A DNA stretch of 64,000 nucleotides from Tenodera sinensis (taxonomy: Eukaryota; Arthropoda; Insecta; Mantodea; Mantidae). The position numbers and the translations under genes were made by a program. The stretch is taken from assembly GCA_030765045.1 (NCBI GenBank), contig CM060966.1, positions 59,895,522-59,959,521 on the forward strand, in the 5' to 3' direction. Under the pieces are notes generated by a model, which had not been told where the DNA came from, made no database searches, and was given only the letters and a program-made list of their open reading frames with translations. Positions 49,960 through 59,063 of the stretch are shown piece by piece; position 1 is the stretch's first letter; each line of letters begins with the position of its first letter.

Positions 49960-51110
49960 TGTACCGACGTGAGTGGATGACACAGTCATGTCATGCTTAT
50001 ATGTGGTTTCTACTGGATTTGGATGACAGATTCTTGTCATGTCCAGAATTACTGTCATCAGAAGTAGTGATGCGATGTATGCGTATCTGAATGCAACACA
50101 TAATGGAACTTCCATGTAAGTTTACGGAGCTGGCTACAGAAGAATGGGTCTGCAATTGGGTTCCATGGTATTCGCCAATTTTGGATGGTTGGAGGAAATG
50201 CATGGAGTTGCATTTTATATGGATAAGAAGCCCCACCAAGAAGAAGAAGAAGGTCTAATGAGGAAGGTCTCTTCCATCTCACCCAAGGCAGCAAATTCCC
50301 GTATCTCCAGGCCAGTAACACTTCGGAATTCTCGTAATTCTGTGCAGGTACCGTATGTTACGATCTCGTTACAATAAAAACATAGGTCAATGGAACTTTG
50401 CACTTTGTCATTTGACTTTGTTACGACATTTGTCATAGTTACAATATTCGTCAATGGAACACATTGTCTGATTTATAATATTGTCTGATATATGATATTG
50501 TCTTCCTGGAACATTTATTAGTACAACCATTTTTCTGGTTTACAACATTTGTTTTACTTGTGTGTTTATAGGAGTTATAGCTCTGTCTCAGTTACCCAGA
50601 GGGAGGAAATACTGATTTAATTACAGTGGATTTTTCAGTTAGTAATTAATTTTCGAGAAGTTACGTGAAGTGAGGGTAGTGTAGTGGCACCTATAAATCA
50701 TGATTTTCTATTATTGTACTTATTCATGTCTTTTGTTAATTGTCTGTTTACATTACAATATATGTTATCTGTGATATACTTCTCTTGTTATTTCCTGGTA
50801 ACCTTAGCAATGTATTCCCTCAGAACGCCTGGCTTCGCGACTAGCATATCTGGGAAACATTTTGCCCGGGTTCACTTTTCTTAATGGTTTATTAGGACTA
50901 ACGGGAAGAAATATAGTGCCAAATTGTGACTATTAAGAGAGGAGAATTATGTGTGTGTGTGACAAAAGCCTAACTGAAAAACGAAAAGTCGGTTAAATAC
51001 CAAACTTGGTGTTAAAGTTTAGCATCTTCCGGTATTTCGTTTTTGTGAGTTATGGTGTTCACAGTTGCCCACGTGCAGACACATTCACACACACAATGTT
51101 CTAAAATGCC
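49960..51110. other. Unassigned intergenic sequence
   Basis: Mixed-composition DNA with no gene I can support. Several overlapping frames of 65-110 codons occur on both strands around 49997-50454 without motifs or consistent coding character. The phrase gtcaatggaac occurs twice about 60 bp apart (about 50385 and 50450), a faint local duplication. Confidence 0.4.
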
Positions 51111-51606
51111 TTTTTGGATTCAGGGAGTCCAAAAGATGTACCTGCGGTGAAATCATGGAATTTCTGAGTACAATACAACACTTTCCTTATTACTGTACGT
51201 ACAAGAGAAAGTAAAACCGAATAATGTATTCCTATTAGACAAAAGTAGGTATTGCAAAACTCAAACAAATAACGAAGAATTTCTCCAAAATAGCTCACTC
51301 AAAAAAAAAATTATATTTGGCTTAACTTTAATCGAACTCTACATTTTTTGTAGTAAGATTTTGTCACGCATACCAACCTTTTAGTATATTGCTTTTTTTG
51401 GATTCAGGGGACCTAAACACGTGTATTTCCGGTGAAATCTCTGTATCCAATGTTTCTGTGGAATGCAATATCTTCTCTATCTACTACGTACCTGGTAGAG
51501 AAAGCGCTTTTTGGGTTCAGGGGGCCTTAAATCATATATTTCCAGTTAAATCTCGACATCACATTTTTCGGGGGATTACAATACCTAGCAGTGAAGTAAA
51601 GCTTCT
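51111..51606 (+). repeat. Three degenerate copies of a unit of about 115 bp
   Basis: Related segments start at about 51111 (cctttttggattcaggg), 51391 (ctttttttggattcagggg) and 51506 (ctttttgggttcaggggg). Each is followed by a t-rich part resembling tatttccggtgaaatct, then aatacaat or aatgcaat and, in the first two, a tail with gtac and gagaaag. Copies 2 and 3 are adjacent, about 115 bp apart; copy 1 lies 280 bp upstream. No family is recognised and no frame is conserved through all copies. Confidence 0.6.
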
Positions 51607-52116
51607 ATGACGAAACACGATTTTGGAATGGTTGTAGTAGTGTACATTAGTTTTTCCTGCTAAGGATAGATGTTCCAATCACATGTTAAACATCCTAACG
51701 ATAATCCTTTCAGTATGAATGCAATTTGTGGTTGTATAAAACTACCAAATGTAGGGCAGTCGACTCGATGTCAGTAGTTGAGCCTGGAAGCCTGGAGGAG
51801 TGCTGAAACTCCCCACGAAATGCAATTAACGGTTTCGTCTTAATTATCACTAACACACCATTAGCAGATGCTTCCCTTACTCTACGGGGGACTTGTGGTG
51901 CATTTCTATACGACACTTTTCTTTATAAAGCACGGCAAATGAGGTCACCAATTTGACACAGTCTTAGCCAAAGCTCCCGGTAACGCAATATAAAACATTT
52001 CAGCGGTGAAATTTTACTTTCGCTTGTACTTACGAGTACTTACAGTAACTAGAGGGCGTATTGTACTCGACCCAAAACTTGCACGTTGAGACTTGACCGA
52101 AAATGTGATTTCCATG
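51607..52116. other. Unassigned sequence before the purine tract
   Basis: No gene or repeat recognised. A 68-codon minus-strand frame at 51710-51916 lacks support. Confidence 0.4.
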
Positions 52117-53350
52117 AATCGAAAAGAAAGAGAGAAAGAAAGAAAGGAAGAAAGAAAGCAAGGAAGCAAGGAAGCAGGGAGGGAAGGAGGGAGGGAGGGA
52201 AGGGAGGGAGGCAGGCAGGAAGGAAGGAAGGTAGGAAGGAAGGAAGGAGGGAAGGAGGGAGGGAGGGAGGGAGGGAGGCAGGGAGGAAGGGAGGAAGGGA
52301 GGGAGGGAGGGAGGGAGGGAGGGAGGGAGGGAGGGAGGGAGGGAGGGAGGGAGGGAGGGAGGGAGGGAGGGAGGGAGGGAGGGAGGGAGGGAGGGAGGGA
52401 GGGAGGGAGGGAGGGAGGGAGGGAGGGAGGGAGGGAGGGAGGGAGGGAGGGAGGGAGGGAGGGAGGGAGGGAGGGAGGGAGGGAGGGAGGGAGGGAGGGA
52501 GGGAGGGAGGGAGGGAGGGAGGGAGGGAGGGAGGGAGGGAGGGAGGGAGGGAGGGAGGGAGGGAGGGAGGGAGGGAGGGAGGGAGGGAGGGAGGGAGGGA
52601 GGGAGGGAGGGAGGGAGGGAGGGAGGGAGGGAGGGAGGGAGGGAGGGAGGGAGGGAGGGAGGGAGGGAGGGAGGGAGGGAGGGAGGGAGGGAGGGAGGGA
52701 GGGAGGGAGGGAGGGAGGGAGGGAGGGAGGGAGGGAGGGAGGGAGGGAGGGAGGAGGAAGGAAGGAAGGAAGGAAGGAAGGAAGGAAGGAAGGAAGGAAG
52801 GAAGGAAGGAAGGAAGGAAGGAAGGAAGGAAGGAAGGAAGGAAGGAAGGAAGGAAGGAAGGAAGGAAGGAAGGAAGGAAGGAAGGAAGGAAGGAAGGAAG
52901 GAAGGAAGGAAGGAAGGAAGGAAGGAAGGAAGGAAGGAAGGAAGGAAGGAAGGAAGGAAGGAAGGAAGGAAGGAAGGAAGGAAGGAAGGAAGGAAGGAAG
53001 GAAGGAAGGAAGGAAGGAAGGAAGGAAGGAAGGAAGGAAGGAAGGAAGGAAGGAAGGAAGGAAGGAAGGAAGGAAGGAAGGAAGGAAGGAAGGAAGGAAG
53101 GAAGGAAGGAAGGAAGGAAGGAAGGAAGGAAGGAAGGAAGGAAGGAAGGAAGGAAGGAAGGAAGGAAGGAAGGAAGGAAGGAAGGAAGGAAGGAAGGAAG
53201 GAAGGAAGGAAGGAAGGAAGGAAGGAAGGAAGGAAGGAAGGAAGGAAGGAAGGAAGGAAGGAAGGAAGGAAGGAAGGAAGGAAGGAAGGAAGGAAGGAAG
53301 GAAGGAAGGAAGGAAGGAAGGAAGGAAGGAAGGAAGGAAGGAAGGAAGGA
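52117..53350 (+). repeat. Long GGGA then GGAA tetranucleotide microsatellite
   Basis: A simple-sequence tract of about 1.23 kb. The left edge (52117-52280) is an imperfect mix of aaag, aagg and ggga with a few c and t. From 52280 to 53350 every plus-strand base is a purine. The first part is gggagg-type tetramers to about 52752, then an abrupt switch to pure ggaa tetramers to 53350. All long frames here (Ser-Phe-Leu-Pro, Gly-Arg-Glu, Lys-Glu-Gly-Arg types) result from a 12-nt codon period without stops and are not genes. The true length may be affected by assembly of short reads. Confidence 0.97.
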
Positions 53351-53467
53351 TGTTTAGAAAATATATCTCTGTGTGATGCATATGGGTATGTGTCTGCGTG
53401 AGGGTGCGTGTCTATGAACAGCATAAACGTCAAACGAAGAGTTATTTAAACAGCAAACTTGATACTT

Positions 53468-53830
53468 AAAAAAAAGTAGCGCAACGGTCCATGAAGGACC
53501 AAGGGTTGCCGCCCAGCCGCTGCGTCCCTCACCTCTGCCAGCTACAGGCGTCATTGATGGGGTGCAGTACTGGAGGGTAGGATGTGGTTAACGTCCCGAG
53601 CCCTCCCTGCCAGTTATGCGGCCTTCTCGACCTGGGGCCGCTAATTTTCCATCAAGTGGCTCCTCAATTGGTCCGTCTGGGACCTAACGAGGCTGCGTAC
53701 ACCCCATGCCAGACTTTCCAGAGGTGCTAAAATTCCCATGCTGGCACCGTGGATCGAAGCCAGGTTCACCGCACCAGAGGCAAGCGCACTACTAACTGCG
53801 GTGCGCAGGCGGTCAATCTTGCTGCTTAAG
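53468..53830 (-). mobile_element. Candidate tRNA-derived SINE
   Basis: A GC-rich block amid AT-rich DNA. Read on the minus strand, about 53812 to 53742 resembles a tRNA: gcagttagtagtgcgcttg as an A-box-like part and ggcttcgatccacgg (near B-box consensus GGTTCGANNCC) about 40 nt later. A GC-rich body of about 250 nt follows, ending in a hairpin-forming ggtccttcatggacc and a run of eight T (plus-strand A run 53470-53477) that could serve as a pol III terminator. A head plus body of this form is typical of SINEs. No target duplication or A-rich tail was found, so the boundaries are approximate. An 81-codon frame at 53641-53886 on the same strand is probably incidental. Confidence 0.45.
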
Positions 53831-54605
53831 TTCAGTAATTTCCAAGGATGAGACCCTAAGATTTTCGAGAAAAGTTCCCACAGCATACTACCCTTTATAT
53901 GGAACAGTTTTCGAAAATATTAATGTTATCAAATTAATTACTTTGATTAAAATGATATTGTTTAAGCTATTTTCATACCAAATAAAATGTATATCATGAG
54001 CTTTCCGGGAAAGTCCTCAGAAATTCTCTTCATTCTGAATGGATTTTGAATAACCGTTAAATTGTAACAGATAGACAAAGTCTTACTACACTAAAATGTA
54101 GCTCTCGTTTAACACCAAATTTATGTCATACAGTATCTTTGTGAAGTGAACAATTTCCGAGTTATTCCTCGTTATTTGTTTGCATTTTCCAAATCTTATT
54201 CTTTTCTCAAATGAAAAGTCGTTAGCCTTTTAATGCCACGGTCATGTAAATAAAACGTAATATTCCGGTCATCACATAGTGAGCAATTGTTAAGGGATTT
54301 TGACTATCGCTTAAGCCTATTGTATTCTCTTATTCCAATTGTACCTATATGGAACTATGTAATAAAACAATTTCTACAAACCTCTATCTCGATAAACCTG
54401 AAATAGAATAAATGAGTATGAGTGTTCATATCACTTGGTATGCAATAATTGGTACCAATAATCACATAGCCGTCAGGGGTAAACGAACGTTTTGCACCTT
54501 TCTATGTTAGCTCACATTATAGCTTTATTGCTATGCTCATTTTGGTAGCCAATACACGAAGCATAACAGAAAAAATCTGCAAGCACTAAACATTTATAAC
54601 GAAAT
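53831..54605. other. Unassigned AT-rich spacer
   Basis: No gene, repeat or RNA recognised between the SINE candidate and the pentamer array. Confidence 0.5.
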
Positions 54606-57600
54606 AAATGGCTGTGCTGCACTGTATCGTACTGTACTGTACTGTGTCGTACTGTACTGTACAGTACTGTACTGTGCTGCACTGTATCGTACTGTACTGT
54701 GCTGCACTGTATCGTACTGTACTGTAGTGTGTCGTACTGTACTGTACTGTGCTCTGCTGCACTGTATCGTACTGTACTGTGCTGCACTGTATCGTACTGT
54801 ACTGTACTGTACTGTGTCGTACTGTACTGTGCCTGTATCGTACTGTACTGTGCTGCACTGTATCGTACTGTACTGTAGTGTGTCGTACTGTACTGTACTG
54901 TGCTCTGCTGCACTGTATGGTACTGTACTGTGCTGCACTGTATCGTACTGTACTGTACTGTACTGTGTCGTACTGTACTGTGCTGCGCTGTATCGTACTG
55001 TACTGTGCTGCACTGTATCGTACTGTACTGTAGTGTGTCGTACTGTACTGTACTGTACGGTACTGTGCTGTACTGTATCGTACTGTACTGTGTCGTACTG
55101 TACTGCACTGTACTGTGCTGCACTGTATCGTACTGTACTGTGCTGCACTGTATCGTACTGTACTGTAGTGTGTCGTACTGTACTGTACTGTGCTCTGCTG
55201 CACTGTATGGTACTGTACTGTGCTGCACTGTATCGTACTGTACTGTACTGTACTGTGTCGTACTGTACTGTGCTGCGCTGTATCGTACTGTACTGTGCTG
55301 CACTGTATCGTACTGTACTGTAGTGTGTCGTACTGTACTGTACTGTACGGTACTGTGCTGTACTGTATCGTACTGTACTGTGTCGTACTGTACTGCACTG
55401 TACTGTGCTGCACTATATCGTACTGTACTGTGCTGCACTGTATCGTACTGTACTGTAGTGTGTCGTACTGTACTGTACTGTACGGTACTGTGCTGTACTG
55501 TATCGTACTGTACTGTGTCGTACTGTACTGCACTGTACTGTGCTGCACTGTATCGTACTGTACTGTGCTGCACTGTATCGTACTGTACTGTAGTGTGTCG
55601 TACTGTACTGTACTGTACGGTACTGTGCTGTACTGTATCGTACTGTACTGTGTCGTACTGTACTGCACTGTACTGTGCTGCACTGTATCGTACTGTACTG
55701 TGCTGCACTGTATCGTACTGTACTGTAGTGTGTCGTACTGTACTGTACTGTACGGTACTGTGCTGTACTGTATCGTACTGTACTGTGTCGTACTGTACTG
55801 CACTGTACTGTGCTGCACTGTATCGTACTGTACTGTACTGTGCTGTGCTGCACTGTATCGTACTGTACTGTGTCGTACTGTACTGCACTGTACTGTGCTG
55901 TGCTGCACTGTATCGTACTGTACTGTACTGTGCTGCACTGTATCGTACTTTACTGTACTGTATCGCACTGTACTGTGCCGTACTGTACTGCACTGTATGT
56001 GCTGCACTGTGTCGTACTGTACTGTACTGTATCGTACTGTACTGTATCGTACTGTACTGTGCTGCACTGTATCGTACTGTACTGTGCTGCACTGTATCGT
56101 ACTGTACTGTGCTGCACTGTACTGTGATGCACTGGATCGTACTATACTGTACTGTACTGTGCTGCACTGTATCGTACTGTACTGTACTCTACTGTATCGT
56201 ACTGTACTGTATCGTACTGTACTGTATCGTACTGTACTGTACTGTGCTGCACTGTATCGTACTTTACTGTACTGTATCGTACTGTACTGTGTCGTACTGT
56301 ACTGCACTGTACTGTGCTGCACTGTGTTGTACTGTACTGTACTGTATCGTACTGTACTGTGCTGCACTGTACTGTGATGCACTGTATCGTACTGTACTGT
56401 ACTGTACTGTGGTGCACTGTATCGTGCTGTACTGTACTGTATCGTACTGTACTGCATCGTACTGTACTGTACTGCACTGTACTGTGCTGCACTGTATCGT
56501 ACTGTACTGTACTGTATCGTACTGTACTGTATCGTACTGCACTGTATCGTACTGTACTGTACTGTATCGTACTTTACTGTATCGTACTGCACTGTATCGT
56601 ACTGTACTGTACTTTACTGTGCTGCACTGTATCGTACTGCACTGTATCGTACTGTACTGTACTGTACTGTGCTGCACTGTATCGTACTGTACTGTACTGT
56701 ATCGTACTGTACTGAATCGTTCTGTGCTGTGTCGTACTGTACTGTACTATGCTACACTGTATCGTACTGCACTGTATCGTACTGTACTGTATCGTACTGT
56801 ACTACACTGTACTGTGCTGCACTGTATCGTACTGTACTATACTGTACTATGCTACACTGTATCGTACTGTACTGTATCGTACTGTACTGCACTGTACTGT
56901 GCTGCACTGTATCGTACTGTACTGTATCGTACTGTACTGCACTGTATTGTACTGCACTGTGTCGTACTGTACTATACTGTACTGTACTGAGCTGCACCGT
57001 GAGTGTACTATATTGTACTGTATCGTACTGTACTGTATCGTACTGTACTGCACTGTACTGTGCTGCACTGTATCGTACTGTACTGTATCGTACTGTACTG
57101 CACTGTATTGTACTGCACTGTGTCGTACTGTACTATACTGTACTGTACTGAGCTGCACCGTGAGTGTACTATATTGTACTGTATCGTACTGTACTGTATC
57201 GTACTGTACTGCACTGTACTGTGCTGCACTGTATCGTACTGTACTGTATCGTACTGTACTGCACTGTATTGTACTGCACTGTGTCGTACTGTACTATACT
57301 GTACTGTAATGTGCTGCACCGTGAGTGTACTATATTGTGCTGTGTCGTACTGTACTGCACTGTACTGTGCTGCACTGTATCGTTCTGTACTGTATCGTAC
57401 TGTACTGTATCGTACTGTACTGTATCGTACTGTACTGTATCGTACTGTACTGTACTGTACTGTACTGTACTGTGCTACACTGTATCGTACTGTACTGTAC
57501 TGTGCTGCACTGTATCGTACTGTACTGTATCGTACTGTACTGCACTGTACTGTGCTGCACTGTATCGTGCTGTATTGTACTGCACTGTGTCGTACTGTAC

Positions 57601-58110
57601 TGTACTGTACTGCACTGTTTCGCACTGTACTGTACTGTACTGTATCGTACTGTACTGTATCGTGCTGTACTGTACTGCACTGTGTCGTACTGTACTATAC
57701 TGTACTGTACTGAGCTGCAGTGTATCGTACTGTACTGTAATGTGCGGCACCGTGAGTGTACTATATTGTGCTGTGTCGTACTGTACTGCACTGTACTGTG
57801 CTGCCCTGTATCGTACTGTACTGCTCCGTATCATAGTGTACTGTACTGCACTGTGCTGCACTGTATCGTACTGTACTCTGTCGCACTGTATCGTACTGTA
57901 CTGTACAGTGCTGCACTGTGTCGTACTGTATGTAGTGTGTCGTACTGTACTGTACTCAACTGTGCTGTGCTGCACTGTATCATACTGTACTGTACTGTGT
58001 CGTACTGTACTGTGCTGTGCTGCACTGTATGGTACTGTACTGTGCTGTATAGTACTGTACTGTACTGCGCTATATTGTACTATACTTTACTGTACTGTAG
58101 TGTATCGTTT
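54606..58110. repeat. Pentameric (ACTGT) satellite with higher-order repeats
   Basis: About 3.5 kb built of actgt/tactg pentamers with a few variant pentamers (gctgc, atcgt, gtcgt, agtgt) that recur in patterned order. Larger periods are visible. The marker tagtgtgtcg lies at 54725, 54876, 55031, 55166, 55321, 55456, 55591 and 55726. This gives a 290-bp block repeated once (54876 and 55166), then 135-bp blocks. Near the right end the marker gagtgtactatattg recurs at about 57001, 57162, 57323 and 57753; the first three are 161 bp apart. A pentamer repeats its codon phase every 15 nt and has no stop in any of six frames, so frames of up to about 700 codons on both strands are artefacts. Confidence 0.95.
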
Positions 58111-58304
58111 CTCTCATTTGAGCATTTGGAAACAAAGTTCGGTGGGGGAGTTTTTCCACTGCGTAGCTGCACGGGGATGGGGGAAGATTTCTATCGTATA
58201 AAACGCGTGCAGCGACTACAAGCCTGCACAGCAATACTCAATACCGACAATGCAGCTCCTGAAAGACGCCGGGGTAGATAAACTATAGTTTTACTCCACG
58301 TGGG

Positions 58305-59063
58305 GACCAGCCTCTTCGCTACGTAGTCAAACGTCTACCAGCGGACCTAGAGGAAGACTACGTGAAAGAGGACCTGGTCCAAAAAGGCTACACAGGCGTC
58401 CAGGTACGACAAATGATATCATGTGGCAGGCCTCTGCCAGATTTTCAGGTAGGTCTTGACAGGACCACCGCAAACAAAAAGCTTCTACAGGAACGAGAGG
58501 TGTTGCATATGATGGTCACCGTGAAGGTCCTGGAAACATATCAAAATATAACCCAATGCTACAGCTGTCAGAAGCTGGGGCACCCTTTTAGGAACTGCAA
58601 CATGACCTCCCGGTGTGTCCTTTGCGGTGACCTCCGCCGTCTGGCTGATTGTCCAAAAAAGGCCAGAGCAGAGCGTTGTACCCCACTGTGCAAATTGTGG
58701 GGAAACGCATCCTACCCGTCACCGCCACCAACTGGCATCCATAGCTAGGAGCTCTCCCGGTGCTCAGCCAGGGCCAAAACCCATCATACACCCGGCCCTG
58801 GTTCAAACGGGTATCTCCTTTGCGGGAGTTACCGGAGGGCAAAAGGCACCAGTGCCACCACAGAACGGTCCCCCTCTATTACCCCAACAGACGCCCACTG
58901 GTGACCTGAGTGGCATAAAAGACCTATTAAACATGTTCAAAGATCTAAATTTACCATCATTACTGATGAATGTGCACCTTTCCTGACCAAATTCAAGAGC
59001 TGCAACAGCATTTGGGAGAAAATAGACACCATCATATGTCTCCTCTCAACCCTTTTAGAATAA
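58305..59063 (+). pseudogene. LINE-C Gag relic with CCHC knuckles
   Basis: A nucleocapsid-like RNA-binding protein. LRYVVKRLPADLEEDYV, then GYTGVQVRQM and GRPLPDFQVGLDRT, correspond to the RRM-like/PRE_C2HC region that precedes the knuckles in arthropod jockey Gags. Knuckle 1 is CYSCQKLGHPFRNC (CX2CX4HX4C, intact). Knuckle 2 is CVLCGDLRRLADC, in which the histidine is lost. Knuckle 3 begins CANCGETHP after a frameshift near 58690 and lacks its final cysteine in this frame. The tail has IKDLLNMFKDLNLPSLL and, after another shift near 58975, FLTKFKSCNSIWEKID before TAA at 59061. Two frameshifts make it non-functional. Confidence 0.85.

Noticed and set aside
49997..50454. Cluster of overlapping 65-110 codon frames on both strands
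   Set aside because: No motif, no consistent codon character and mutual overlap on opposite strands.
52014..53433. Frames of 420-470 codons on both strands made of Leu-Pro-Ser-Phe, Gly-Arg-Glu or Lys-Glu-Gly-Arg repeats
   Set aside because: They lie entirely on the GGGA/GGAA tract; a tetramer gives a 12-nt codon cycle without stops. There is no non-repetitive domain.
53641..53886. 81-codon minus-strand frame with heptad-like leucines
   Set aside because: It coincides with the tRNA-like SINE candidate; nothing indicates a protein gene.
54512..58281. Frames of up to about 700 codons with Gln-Tyr-Ser-Thr-Val or Tyr-Cys-Thr-Val-Leu periodicity
   Set aside because: Products of the pentamer repeat, open in all frames and both strands at once, so not evidence of a gene.
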